Of a stretch of 64,000 nt of DNA, positions 52,552 to 60,257 are shown piece by piece; the stretch's first letter is position 1, and each line of letters starts with the position of its first letter. The notes below the pieces were generated by a model. That model had not been told where the DNA came from. It ran no database searches and saw only the letters and a program-made list of their open reading frames with translations. Source of the DNA: Paenibacillus xylanexedens. Its GTDB lineage: Bacteria; Bacillota; Bacilli; Paenibacillales; Paenibacillaceae. Both the position numbers and the translations under genes were made by a program. The stretch is taken from the NCBI RefSeq assembly GCF_007676705.1, contig NZ_VEBF01000001.1, forward strand, positions 1,550,001-1,614,000, written 5' to 3'.

Positions 52552-52950
52552 CTAACCATTCAGGAGAAAGCCGACTTCTCCATTAAGTGAATACACAATC
52601 CGGTCTGCACCCATTCCTCGATAAATGCCCTTTGGATGACTCTGCTCCGTAATGACGCATAGGGACTTCGATGTCCACGAACGGCAGATCTGCAAATATC
52701 GACAGGTCAGATTCAGGCTGTTCTCGAAAATAAACACGTTTCCTACGCTACCCTGCGGCAAAAACCATTTTTGAGCTGCAGCCGTGTTCATTCGAATGAC
52801 ATGCTCTACCCCGATTCTACGGAGTCTACGCTCTTCCCCTGCACTGTTGGTTAGAACGGCAAACGGCATTTTTTTGTACATCAGCAATTTGATAAATTTG
52901 CGTCCTGCTTCATTCGGAGCAGTCACTAAGATCATCTCAGTATCCATCAT
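52552..52950 (-). CDS. Stand-alone RCK_N/TrkA_N-like Rossmann protein under a c-di-AMP riboswitch
   Basis: A 132-residue protein about the length of one RCK_N (regulator of K+ conductance, N-terminal) domain. It opens with a beta strand and glycine turn, MILVTAPNEAGRKFIKLLMY, where the usual GxGxxG is degenerate. Its end, GIYRGMGADRIVYSLNGEVG, resembles the GADRIIHPE region of KtrA. There is no RCK_C domain, the part that binds c-di-AMP in KtrA, and no membrane segment. GGGAGG lies before the ATG at 52950. The only upstream signal is the ydaO-type riboswitch, so a link to potassium or turgor control is plausible but unproven. Confidence 0.6.
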   Translation of the reverse strand: MMDTEMILVTAPNEAGRKFIKLLMYKKMPFAVLTNSAGEERRLRRIGVEHVIRMNTAAAQKWFLPQGSVGNVFIFENSLNLTCRYLQICRSWTSKSLCVITEQSHPKGIYRGMGADRIVYSLNGEVGFLLNG

Positions 52951-52983
52951 TCGTTCCTCCCTTGGCGTGAAAAGACAACAAAA

Positions 52984-53021
52984 AAGAAGCGTGGGGGACC
53001 AAGGCCTCCCGAACGCTTCTT
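52984..53021 (-). terminator. Terminator of the c-di-AMP riboswitch
   Basis: On the minus strand AAGAAGCGT (53013-53021) pairs with ACGCTTCTT (52984-52992) around an inner GGG/CCC stem, followed by TTTTTTGTTG. It lies between the aptamer and the RCK_N-like gene, so ligand binding can decide read-through. Confidence 0.88.
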
Positions 53022-53059
53022 AAATAACCCATGGCGAAAACACCATGAACCAGCGTACG

Positions 53060-53240
53060 GCTTGTTGCCTCTCCCTTTAACGCTTACGAGGTTAGCTGAC
53101 GGATTCGGGCGCGAGAGTCGCCCTATTTCCGGCTGTCACCGGAAAATTCACCCCATGAATACCACTGTCCTGGACAGCGCATTCCGTTGGTTCCCCCGTT
53201 TCCCACTCATCAATGAATGGAAACTCAGCGATTAAAACAT
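53060..53240 (-). promoter_or_regulatory. Cyclic di-AMP riboswitch (ydaO-yuaA class)
   Basis: Minus-strand RNA with the ydaO landmarks in order: GGAAACGGGGGAACCAA, GGGGTGAAT, a GACAGCCGG helix, GGGCGACTCTCGCGCCCGAA, ATCCGTCAGCTAACCTCGTA and AGCG. The last element, complementary to cgcttacgag at 53081-53090, is the most conserved part of the class. A terminator follows. High c-di-AMP should stop transcription of the downstream gene. Confidence 0.93.
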
Positions 53241-53546
53241 CGTTCGTATATCTTAAAGTAAGATCGAGCGATATTATCGTTTGTTTCGTTTTTCAAGTAC
53301 AATTTAGTTTAAATTGAAATTACGTTATGAATCATACACCCGCGACATGACGGTGTAAAGTCCGCCCAGATCACCGAATCGGCAGATTTTTGCCAATACC
53401 CATCCATAATAACGCTTACAATAAGGTTATACTCTATCCATCTCTTCAAGGCTATCTAATTCTCACTCTGACGAAAATCACATCGATATTCATTCACGTA
53501 TTCTGCACAACTTGCCTGTTTTGATTCTTTTAACACCATATTAGTT

Positions 53547-53575
53547 TTGCAATATTTAATTGCAACCAATATAAT
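53547..53575 (+). promoter_or_regulatory. gpx promoter with overlapping 19-bp palindrome
   Basis: TTGCAA (53547-53552) and TATAAT (53570-53575) are 17 bases apart. A palindrome, TTGCAAT-ATTTA-ATTGCAA (53547-53565), covers the -35 and spacer. A MarR/OhrR-type repressor would fit this site; no such gene is adjacent. Confidence 0.75.
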
Positions 53576-53610
53576 AAGAGGTATAAGATTAGATCATGGA
53601 GGCGATTTAG

Positions 53611-54090
53611 ATGACAGTCTACGATTACAAAGTGAATACCCTTCGCGGTCAAGAAGTTGAAATGTCCGACTACCGTGACAAAGTGCTACTGATTGTGAAT
53701 ACGGCAAGCTCATGTGGCCTTACTCCTCAATTCAAAGGTCTGCAAGAACTGCAAGACAAGTTTCAGGATGCCCCTTTTGCAGTTCTGGGTTTTCCAAGCA
53801 ACCAGTTTGCACAGGAAAAAGGATCTTCCGACGACATTGCAGAGTTCTGTCAGATGAACTATGGCGTGAGCTTCCCAATGTTCGAGAAAATTGATGTGAA
53901 CGGCTCAAGCGCTCATCCTCTCTTCCAGCATCTAAGCAAAGAAGCTCCTGGCCTGCTCGGCTCCAAAGCAATCAAATGGAATTTCACCAAATTCCTTGTG
54001 GATCAGAACGGACAGGTACTGAAACGTTACGCTCCCAAAACAACACCCGACAAGATTGAAGAAGATATCAAGAACTTGCTTCAAAAATAA
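53611..54090 (+). CDS. gpx: Glutathione peroxidase family protein (thioredoxin-dependent peroxidase)
   Basis: A 159-residue peroxidase of the GPx/BsaA type. The active cysteine is in NTASSCGLTPQFKG, the catalytic Gln and Trp/Asn tetrad are in FPSNQFAQEKG and KWNFTKFLVDQNG, and the second region is YGVSFPMFEKIDVNG. Firmicute members usually take electrons from thioredoxin rather than glutathione. GGAGG lies eight bases before the ATG. It is a single gene with a perfect promoter and its own terminator. Confidence 0.94.
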   Translation: MTVYDYKVNTLRGQEVEMSDYRDKVLLIVNTASSCGLTPQFKGLQELQDKFQDAPFAVLGFPSNQFAQEKGSSDDIAEFCQMNYGVSFPMFEKIDVNGSSAHPLFQHLSKEAPGLLGSKAIKWNFTKFLVDQNGQVLKRYAPKTTPDKIEEDIKNLLQK

Positions 54091-54095
54091 CACAC

Positions 54096-54142
54096 AGGCC
54101 ACCCGCAACCGGACGATCGCCCCGGTAATGGATGGCCTTTTT
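54096..54142 (+). terminator. Terminator of gpx
   Basis: AGGCCA pairs with TGGCCT around an inner CCGG stem and is followed by TTTTTCTG on the plus strand, directly after the gpx stop. Confidence 0.8.
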
Positions 54143-54172
54143 CTGACCTGAGGTTCTACTGGCCGAAAATAC

Positions 54173-54211
54173 AAAAAGAAGAAGCTTTCCAATAAAGGAA
54201 AGCTTCTTCTT
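54173..54211 (-). terminator. Terminator of the tRNA-Leu gene
   Basis: A perfect 15-bp stem AAGAAGAAGCTTTCC/GGAAAGCTTCTTCTT with a six-base loop is followed by TTTTGTATTTT on the minus strand, 15 bases beyond the tRNA. Confidence 0.9.
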
Positions 54212-54225
54212 AATCGTTCATATGA

Positions 54226-54308
54226 TGCGGTCGAGAGGACTCGAACCTCCACGGGCATACGCCCACTACCCCCTCAAGATAGCGTGTCTGCCATTCCACC
54301 ACGACCGC
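54226..54308 (-). tRNA. tRNA-Leu (anticodon GAG)
   Basis: An 83-base cloverleaf with acceptor GCGGTCG/CGACCGC, discriminator A, anticodon stem CTATC/GGTAG and loop TTGAGGG, giving anticodon GAG for CUC/CUU. It has the long variable arm (TGGGCGTATGCCC) of a class II tRNA and GGTTCGAGTCC in the T arm. The 3' CCA is not encoded. It has its own promoter and terminator. Confidence 0.93.
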
Positions 54309-54336
54309 ATGTCGTAAATAATCGGCAACAGAATTG

Positions 54337-54365
54337 ATTATACCGGCTTTAGATCTAAAAGTAAA
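54337..54365 (-). promoter_or_regulatory. Promoter of tRNA-Leu
   Basis: On the minus strand TTTACT and TATAAT are separated by 17 bases, and the -10 is 28 bases upstream of the mature tRNA. The rest of 54366-54700 is AT-rich and holds nothing I can assign. Confidence 0.7.
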
Positions 54366-54700
54366 GCACTTTTTAATACTTCTTTATCAGCCAGGCATTT
54401 TCCTCAAAAATCGCATATTCTCGTCATGTTCAGTCATGAACTGCATATCATTAGTTTTGATCCCCTCTTTTCCGGATAGAGCCGATCTGTGTAATCATTT
54501 ATATATAGTAATATATAGTCCTCCCCTACACTCCACTAACACCTTACGTTTAATGATATATTATATAACACTACATATGATTAATCAATTTAAAACAATA
54601 AATTCCAAGGATTCTATTGACAAAAAGCGGACATTTATGGGATGATAACTATCATATAATTCGGATTTTCAAACAAAAAGCAAACAAAAAGGAATATAAA

Positions 54701-54717
54701 TGTTACTTTAAGTGACA
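54701..54717 (+). promoter_or_regulatory. TnrA/GlnR-type nitrogen box upstream of ureF
   Basis: TGTTA-CTTTAAG-TGACA is a perfect match to TGTNA-N7-TNACA. It lies 28 bases before the ureF start. Its position close to the start codon, probably at or downstream of the transcription start, would suit repression by GlnR when nitrogen is rich. Confidence 0.75.
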
Positions 54718-54744
54718 TTCAACGAACACAGGAGGCGAATGATT

Positions 54745-55446
54745 GTGAACCGTGGGAATAAGCTGCTCGATTATGTCAAACTGCTTGATTCCTCTATTCA
54801 GGTCGGAGGGTTCACCCATTCCTTCGGCATGGATATCCATATCAAGGAGGGTACCATTCGTAATGCTGAAGATCTCGAATCATTCATGCGTTGTCAGTTG
54901 CATCCCAGCATCGTTCGTCTTGAAGGCATGGCCATCAAAGGCATCTATACCGCAGCAGATCACAAGGATACATGGCGGATAGCTCTGATCGACAAGCTCG
55001 TCCATGTTCAGCGAACTCCTGGAGATCTCAGAGAACAAGCTGCTGTTATGGGCAAACGATTGATCAGACTCGCACGTGCTCTGCACCCCTGGATTGATTT
55101 CAGCCAGCTCGAACAGATCTTCGCCAAATATGATTCGGTTGGCTGCCTCTCCACTGTTCATGCCTGGATTAACCACCACCTCGATATCCCGGTCGAGGAG
55201 GCGGTCCTTGGTTATCTGCATTCAGCCATGAATGCCTGCATAACCGAAGCCTCCAAAGTTATTCCCCTGAACAACGATATAACCAAAGATCTGATGGTCC
55301 GCCTGGCCGCAGATCTGGAGAATGAATGGAACACCGTCAGCGCCTCGGCTGCGGATGGACTGGCACAGCCAACCTCGATGTCCATGAAATCGTTTTTCCC
55401 CAGTTTCCATATGCTTGGAGCTGGACTTCATGCCTACAGGGCCTAA
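54745..55446 (+). CDS. ureF: Urease accessory protein UreF
   Basis: Partner of UreG/UreD(H) in loading nickel into urease. The protein of about 233 residues is all-helical, with the UreF motif SSIQVGGFTHSFGMDIHIKE near residue 13 and SFFPSFHMLGAGLHAYRA at the C-terminus. I favour the GTG at 54745, nine bases after AGGAGG; the ATG at 54739 is only three bases from it. It lies about 7 kb upstream of ureABC, separated by urt genes on the other strand, rather than directly after ureC. A TnrA/GlnR box precedes it. Confidence 0.88.
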   Translation: MNRGNKLLDYVKLLDSSIQVGGFTHSFGMDIHIKEGTIRNAEDLESFMRCQLHPSIVRLEGMAIKGIYTAADHKDTWRIALIDKLVHVQRTPGDLREQAAVMGKRLIRLARALHPWIDFSQLEQIFAKYDSVGCLSTVHAWINHHLDIPVEEAVLGYLHSAMNACITEASKVIPLNNDITKDLMVRLAADLENEWNTVSASAADGLAQPTSMSMKSFFPSFHMLGAGLHAYRA

Positions 55447-55488
55447 TCCTCTTTCTCCTCAGCTCCACTTGCCTTCATTAGGACAAAC

Positions 55489-55527
55489 AAAAAACACGCG
55501 GCAACCTCCTTGCCGACGTGTTTTTTG
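55489..55527 (+). terminator. Terminator of ureF
   Basis: A stem of CACG and GGCAA with TTGCC and CGTG, with a small bulge, is followed by TTTTTTG. It lies 42 bases after the ureF stop. Confidence 0.8.
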
Positions 55528-55711
55528 TCATTTTATTTGTTTATTTAACGTATTTACGCCATTTAACATCACAAAATACACTTTTTTCCGTCTTTTTTAA
55601 TTGTTAGATGACGCATTTACGTATATAATAAAATATACAGCTCGCATTTCTATATATTCTACATGAAGAGATGGCGACTGAATACTACAATCTAACCAGG
55701 GGTGAACCCTT

Positions 55712-55915
55712 TTGAACAAGAAAAAACCAGTGACTCCGTTCGGATGGGCCATCAAACGACGGCTAACCGAGCTTCAAGTGGACCAGAAGACCTTTTGTGA
55801 ACAGTACGGTATCCCGCCCTATCGTTTGTCCAATCTCATTCACGGCACACGCAAAGCAACCCGCTTCAGGCATCTGGTCGCTGATATTTTGGATATTCCA
55901 GATGAACTGAGATAA
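55712..55915 (+). CDS. Small helix-turn-helix (XRE-like) protein, 67 residues
   Basis: A single-domain DNA-binding protein. Residues 10-60 form a Cro/XRE-type helix-turn-helix (VDQKTFCEQYGIPPYRLSNL then RHLVADILDIPDEL). It starts with TTG at 55712 after AGGGGTGA. There is no effector domain. The next gene, a PAS protein, begins 28 bases later on the same strand, so the two are probably co-transcribed. The target is unknown. Confidence 0.75.
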   Translation: MNKKKPVTPFGWAIKRRLTELQVDQKTFCEQYGIPPYRLSNLIHGTRKATRFRHLVADILDIPDELR

Positions 55916-55942
55916 GATTTCCGTCAAAGGAGGACCTCATTC

Positions 55943-56578
55943 ATGAGACATGTTACATCCGACCTGGAAAGCCTTACGTTCCAATCCATACGTCACCAAC
56001 TCATCATCGTTGACCACCACTGGGTTATCCACAGCTGCAACCGCGCTTGGCAACAGGGACTGGGTCAATTTCCACCAAGCTCGGATGCGAACAATAATCA
56101 TAGACATTACCTGCATCTGTTGGAAGCTTGGGCGTTACGAGGCAGGAATGCCGCTACGGCACTTGTCGCACAGAATTTGAAAGAAAGCGGAACACCCTTT
56201 AATCGAAATCATACATATGACATCTGCGTGTATACGATATATAACGAAGAAAGGTGGTTCCGTACGGAACTCACCCCTCTAGTTCATACTGAGCCCATTC
56301 CGGATACTCATCTGGCTTTGATCGCACACGTGGATATTACCGAACAGAAAAAGACAGAACGCCAATTAAAGAAGGCTCTGTCTGAAGTGCGTACATTACG
56401 TGGACTGCTGCCTATCTGCGCCGTCTGCAAACAGATCAAGGATGAAGAAGAACATTGGAACTCCGTCGAAAGTTATCTGGAGAAGCATACCCACGCCGAA
56501 TTCACCCATGATATCTGCCCGGAATGCATTCGACGATTATATCCGAAATACTCGAACATCCTGGACAAGCGCTCCTGA
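55943..56578 (+). CDS. PAS domain protein with C-terminal CxxC motif
   Basis: A 211-residue protein. A PAS domain (about residues 15-130; IIVDHHWVIHSCNRAW and LIAHVDITEQKKTERQ) is followed by a helical linker. A conserved cysteine module follows: LLPICAVCKQIKDEEEHWNS and HDICPECIRRLYP, with two CxxC pairs. This tail is known at the end of many PAS and response-regulator proteins but has no settled function. There is no kinase, cyclase or DNA-binding domain, so it must act through a partner. AAAGGAGG lies before the ATG. It is convergent with urtE. Confidence 0.8.
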   Translation: MRHVTSDLESLTFQSIRHQLIIVDHHWVIHSCNRAWQQGLGQFPPSSDANNNHRHYLHLLEAWALRGRNAATALVAQNLKESGTPFNRNHTYDICVYTIYNEERWFRTELTPLVHTEPIPDTHLALIAHVDITEQKKTERQLKKALSEVRTLRGLLPICAVCKQIKDEEEHWNSVESYLEKHTHAEFTHDICPECIRRLYPKYSNILDKRS

Positions 56579-56609
56579 ACCCACTCTCCACCCGAAACTG
56601 CAGCTCCAA

Positions 56610-57305
56610 CTAAACGGACAGATGATGTTCAAACTGGGACATATCCAGTTCTTGCGGTGTCCCGTGCAGGGTAATGGCACCTTTATCCATGATATAGATG
56701 TAATCTGCGGCATTGCGTACAAAATCAATACTCTGCTCCACCAGCAGAACAGAGAGATCCCCCTTCGCCTTGAGCTGCAAAATGACTTGCCGAATGTCCT
56801 CCACAATGGAAGGCTGGATACCTTCTGTTGGCTCATCAAGCAGCAACAACCCCGGACGCGAAGCCAGCGCCCGGGCGAACGCCAACTGCTGCTGCTGCCC
56901 ACCACTCAGATCCCCGCCCTGCCGTCCATACATCGTCGCAAGCACCGGGAACATCGCAAGCACATCCTCCGGGAACGTCTTTACACCTGGGGCACTTGTC
57001 TCAAGGCCAAGTAACAAGTTTTCTTTCACCGTAAGCTGCGGGAAAATCTCCCGCCCTTGCGGTACATAACCAACCCCCGCCCTCGCCCGCTTGGCTGAGT
57101 CCAAGGTGGATAACTCCTGATTTTTCCACTGAATATTGCCCTTGCGCGTTTTCAGTAGTCCCATTAATGTCTTCATCAACGTCGTTTTACCCACACCATT
57201 ACGACCCATCAGACACACCACCTGCCCAGGCTGTACGTCCAGGCTCACACCACGAAGCACATTACTTTCCCCGTAGCCGGATTCAATTCGTTGCAGCGAC
57301 AGCAT
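56610..57305 (-). CDS. urtE: Urea ABC transporter ATP-binding protein UrtE
   Basis: A LivF-type ATPase of the urea importer, about 231 residues. Walker A is GRNGVGKTTLMKTL, then VGYVPQGREIFPQLTV, signature LSGGQQQQLAFARAL, Walker B LLLLDEPTEGIQPS and VEQSIDFV. The TEGIQPSIVEDI segment is typical of UrtE as opposed to amino-acid LivF. I chose the ATG at 57305 (AAAGGAGG seven bases upstream). It overlaps urtD by 23 bases and is the last gene of urtABCDE. Confidence 0.92.
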   Translation of the reverse strand: MLSLQRIESGYGESNVLRGVSLDVQPGQVVCLMGRNGVGKTTLMKTLMGLLKTRKGNIQWKNQELSTLDSAKRARAGVGYVPQGREIFPQLTVKENLLLGLETSAPGVKTFPEDVLAMFPVLATMYGRQGGDLSGGQQQQLAFARALASRPGLLLLDEPTEGIQPSIVEDIRQVILQLKAKGDLSVLLVEQSIDFVRNAADYIYIMDKGAITLHGTPQELDMSQFEHHLSV

Positions 57306-58092
57306 GGTCACCCCTCCTTTTGCCCAGATACACTTCCGCTACCTTCGGATCTGCCTGTACTTCAGCCATCGTACCTTCCTTCAGCAGCTTCCCTTCATGC
57401 ATCACCGTTACCTTCGCGGCAAACTCTCGCACAAATTCCATATCATGCTCCACCACCACAACCGAGCGCTCACCTGCAATCTCTTGCAGAAGTCGCCCCG
57501 TCTTGTGTGTTTCTTCATCCGTCATGCCCGCGGCTGGTTCGTCCAGTAACAACACACGCGGCTCTTGCAGAAGCAACATGCCAATCTCCAGCCATTGCTT
57601 CTCACCATGCGACAAGGCTCCTGCACGGGTGTTAATGCGATCTTGCAAACCAACCTGGAGGATAACAACCTCCATGGCTGCGCTCATCTTCCCAAATCTC
57701 CGAATACCGATGGCCTGCAGAGGAGAACGGCGAGTCTCGGCCGCCAGCGTCAGATTCTCCTGTACCGTCAGACCCGCAAAGATCGATGGCGCCTGAAATT
57801 TGCGTCCCACACCTTTGCGGACAATCTGGTGCTCCTTCAGTCGTGTTAATTCCGTACCATCCGCCGTCTTCACCGATCCGGACACGGGTTTTGTTTTGCC
57901 GCAGATCACATCCAGCATCGTCGTTTTCCCTGCACCATTGGGTCCGATCAGGAAATGCAGGTCATGTTCATGAAGCTTCAGATTCATGCCTTTGACAGCA
58001 ACGAACCCACCAAAGGCCACCGTAATGTCCTCGGCTACCAACACCGCTGACTCCTCAGTAGACTTTAGGTTTTTCCCGAGTGACTTGGACAT
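57283..58092 (-). CDS. urtD: Urea ABC transporter ATP-binding protein UrtD
   Basis: A LivG-type ATPase of about 269 residues. Walker A is GPNGAGKTTMLDVICGKTKP, then GVGRKFQAPSIFAGLTVQEN, signature LSHGEKQWLEIGMLL (LSHGxxQWLEIG is characteristic of UrtD) and Walker B LLLDEPAAGMTDEE. AGGAG lies ten bases before the ATG at 58092; the in-frame GTG at 58098 is an alternative. It overlaps urtC by 38 bases. UrtD and UrtE form the ATPase pair. Confidence 0.92.
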   Translation of the reverse strand: MSKSLGKNLKSTEESAVLVAEDITVAFGGFVAVKGMNLKLHEHDLHFLIGPNGAGKTTMLDVICGKTKPVSGSVKTADGTELTRLKEHQIVRKGVGRKFQAPSIFAGLTVQENLTLAAETRRSPLQAIGIRRFGKMSAAMEVVILQVGLQDRINTRAGALSHGEKQWLEIGMLLLQEPRVLLLDEPAAGMTDEETHKTGRLLQEIAGERSVVVVEHDMEFVREFAAKVTVMHEGKLLKEGTMAEVQADPKVAEVYLGKRRGDHAVAATN

Positions 58093-59146
58093 GCGCACTC
58101 TCTCCTCTCCGCTTCAGCAAGCGAACGACATGACGATATACACCTACAATACCGTTTGGCATGAACAAGACTACTGTTACAAAGAGCCCACCGATGACGA
58201 ACAACCACCCCTCGGGGTAAGCCTCACTTATGCCCGTTTTAGCTGCATTCAGTACCACCGCTCCGATGACCGCTCCAATAAGCGTACCGCGACCACCCAA
58301 TGCAACCCACAGGACCATCTCAATGGAAGGCACAATCCCCATCATCGATGGCGAGATAATACCGACCTGAAGAACAAACAGCATGCCCGCGATGCCTGCA
58401 AGTGCACCGGAAAAAGCAAAAGCCAGCGTTTTATATCCCGCCGGATCATATCCGAGGAATCGCACCCGATTCTCCCCATCCCGCGCAGCTTCGAGCACCT
58501 GACCGAACCGACTATTCACCATTCGACGGCACAGCACATAAGCGATCACCAGAACAGCAAGCGTTATATAGTAGAGAGCAATCGTCGTTCCTGCGGAATG
58601 AAGTGTAAAACCAAAGATCGAATTATACCCGGTAATGCCATTCGTTCCGCCCGTCCACTCCTGTTTGCCAACAAACAATGTCACCGTAATGAGAACCAAG
58701 GCTTGTGTTAGAATAGTAAAATATACACCGGTGATCCGGTTACGGAACGTAAACCACCCCAGGGCAAAGGCAAGCAATGCCGGAAGGGCTATCCCCAAGA
58801 GCAGCGCCATCGGGAAAGAGCGAAAGGGTTCCCAGAACCAGGGCAGACCGCTGAGACCACTCCATCCCATGAAATCAGGAAGCGTCGCTCCACTGGCCTG
58901 GAGCTTCAGATACATCGCCATCGCGTACCCACCCAGACCGAAGAACACCCCATGTCCAAGACTCAGCACACCCCCATAACCCCAGATCAGATCGAGGCCG
59001 ATGGCCAGGATTGCCAGTGCCAAAAACTTGGCTAACAGACTCAAACGAAACTCCGTGGAGATTAGTGGAGCAAGACACATCATAATCAGTACAACTGCCC
59101 AGATGATCCTCATTTTCAAACTGCCAGTCTTGAGTAAAGCGGACAT
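58055..59146 (-). CDS. urtC: Urea ABC transporter permease UrtC
   Basis: A LivM-type membrane subunit of 363 residues with about ten hydrophobic segments. Family marks are LDLIWGYGGVLSLGHGVFFG near residue 50, FVGKQEWTGGTNGITGYNSI near residue 180 (TGGTNGI is typical of UrtC), and ARDGENRVRFLGYDPAGYKT. AAGGGGG lies before the ATG. It begins 22 bases after urtB. Confidence 0.93.
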   Translation of the reverse strand: MSALLKTGSLKMRIIWAVVLIMMCLAPLISTEFRLSLLAKFLALAILAIGLDLIWGYGGVLSLGHGVFFGLGGYAMAMYLKLQASGATLPDFMGWSGLSGLPWFWEPFRSFPMALLLGIALPALLAFALGWFTFRNRITGVYFTILTQALVLITVTLFVGKQEWTGGTNGITGYNSIFGFTLHSAGTTIALYYITLAVLVIAYVLCRRMVNSRFGQVLEAARDGENRVRFLGYDPAGYKTLAFAFSGALAGIAGMLFVLQVGIISPSMMGIVPSIEMVLWVALGGRGTLIGAVIGAVVLNAAKTGISEAYPEGWLFVIGGLFVTVVLFMPNGIVGVYRHVVRLLKRRGESAHVQVTREKPKVY

Positions 59147-59167
59147 GAACTAACCCCCTTTTTCACG

Positions 59168-60073
59168 TTAATCGAGACTCCGTGTGCGCATCGCGACCAA
59201 GCCGCGTGGTTTCCATTGCAGGAAAGCAACGATACATACGAACACGAGCACCTTGCCAATGGAGGCAGAGGTATAGGTTTCGAACAGCGTATTGAACATG
59301 CCGATCCCCAGTGCACCACACACGGTTCCGACCAATTTCCCCACGCCACCCAGAACAACGACCATGAACGCATCCACAATATAATACGTCCCAAGCGAAG
59401 GACCAATCGGTCCAATGAGCGTTAACGCACAACCAGCGATTCCGGCGATTCCGGAACCAATGGCAAAGGTCATACCATCCACCCGCCGGGTCGAAATCCC
59501 AAGACACCCCGCCATGCTCCGATTCTGCATCACAGCCCTCATTCGTCTTCCGGAAGATGTTCGATAGATATAGAGATACATGCACAGCAGTACAACCGCA
59601 ACCAATGCGATAATGAAAATTCGCTTGTACGGAAATACAATGCCATCCGAGATCGCCAATCCCCCATTGAGCCAAGCTGGACTGGATACCCCCACATTCG
59701 GTGCTCCGAATATCGTACGGGCCAGTTGCTGCAACATCATTCCTACGCCCCATGTCGCAAGCAGACTATCAAGCGGCCTGCCATACAGATGCCTGATCAG
59801 AACCACTTCAAGCAACCAACCAATCAGAGCAGCTACAATGAACGCAATTGGCAGAGCCACAACAAAGTAGGCACCAAACCACGCAGCCGGAGCATAGGAC
59901 ATGAACAGATTTTGTGTTACATACGTTGCATATGCACCGATCATGATCAGTTCACCGTGAGCCATATTGATGACATTCATCAGCCCAAACGTTACTGCAA
60001 GCCCCAATGCTATCAACAGCAGAATCGAACTGATACTCAGACCATTGAACATCTGCAGGATAAACATATCCAT
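59168..60073 (-). CDS. urtB: Urea ABC transporter permease UrtB
   Basis: A LivH-type membrane subunit of about 301 residues, the short form without the N-terminal domain some proteobacteria add. It has [16 protein letters not shown] near residue 40, [20 protein letters not shown] and [28 protein letters not shown] lies six bases before the ATG at 60073; an ATG at 60091 precedes that site. A hairpin separates it from urtA. Confidence 0.93.
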   Translation of the reverse strand: MDMFILQMFNGLSISSILLLIALGLAVTFGLMNVINMAHGELIMIGAYATYVTQNLFMSYAPAAWFGAYFVVALPIAFIVAALIGWLLEVVLIRHLYGRPLDSLLATWGVGMMLQQLARTIFGAPNVGVSSPAWLNGGLAISDGIVFPYKRIFIIALVAVVLLCMYLYIYRTSSGRRMRAVMQNRSMAGCLGISTRRVDGMTFAIGSGIAGIAGCALTLIGPIGPSLGTYYIVDAFMVVVLGGVGKLVGTVCGALGIGMFNTLFETYTSASIGKVLVFVCIVAFLQWKPRGLVAMRTRSLD

Positions 60074-60177
60074 CGCTATCCCCTCCTCCATACCGTGACT
60101 CTCGATATTTCAATTGACCTCAATTCGCACCAGCTCCACACTTCACGTCGCAGTAACGCTTTACCGTGATGCGGTGA

Positions 60178-60199
60178 GAGGGTGTGTTATCACACCCTC
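60178..60199 (-). terminator. Intercistronic hairpin between urtA and urtB
   Basis: A nine-base perfect stem GAGGGTGTG/CACACCCTC with a four-base loop has no U-tract. In binding-protein transporters such a hairpin after the first gene usually stabilises the abundant upstream mRNA or lowers read-through; here that is inference. Confidence 0.6.
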
Positions 60200-60257
60200 G
60201 TCTATGATTTAGCTGCTTTGAAGCGAGTTGCCTGTGTTTATTTGCGAGGTTTCTATG

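Noticed and set aside
54334-54645. A 103-codon frame in the AT-rich gap before ureF
   Set aside because: No ribosome site, no family, and it begins within the tRNA-Leu promoter.
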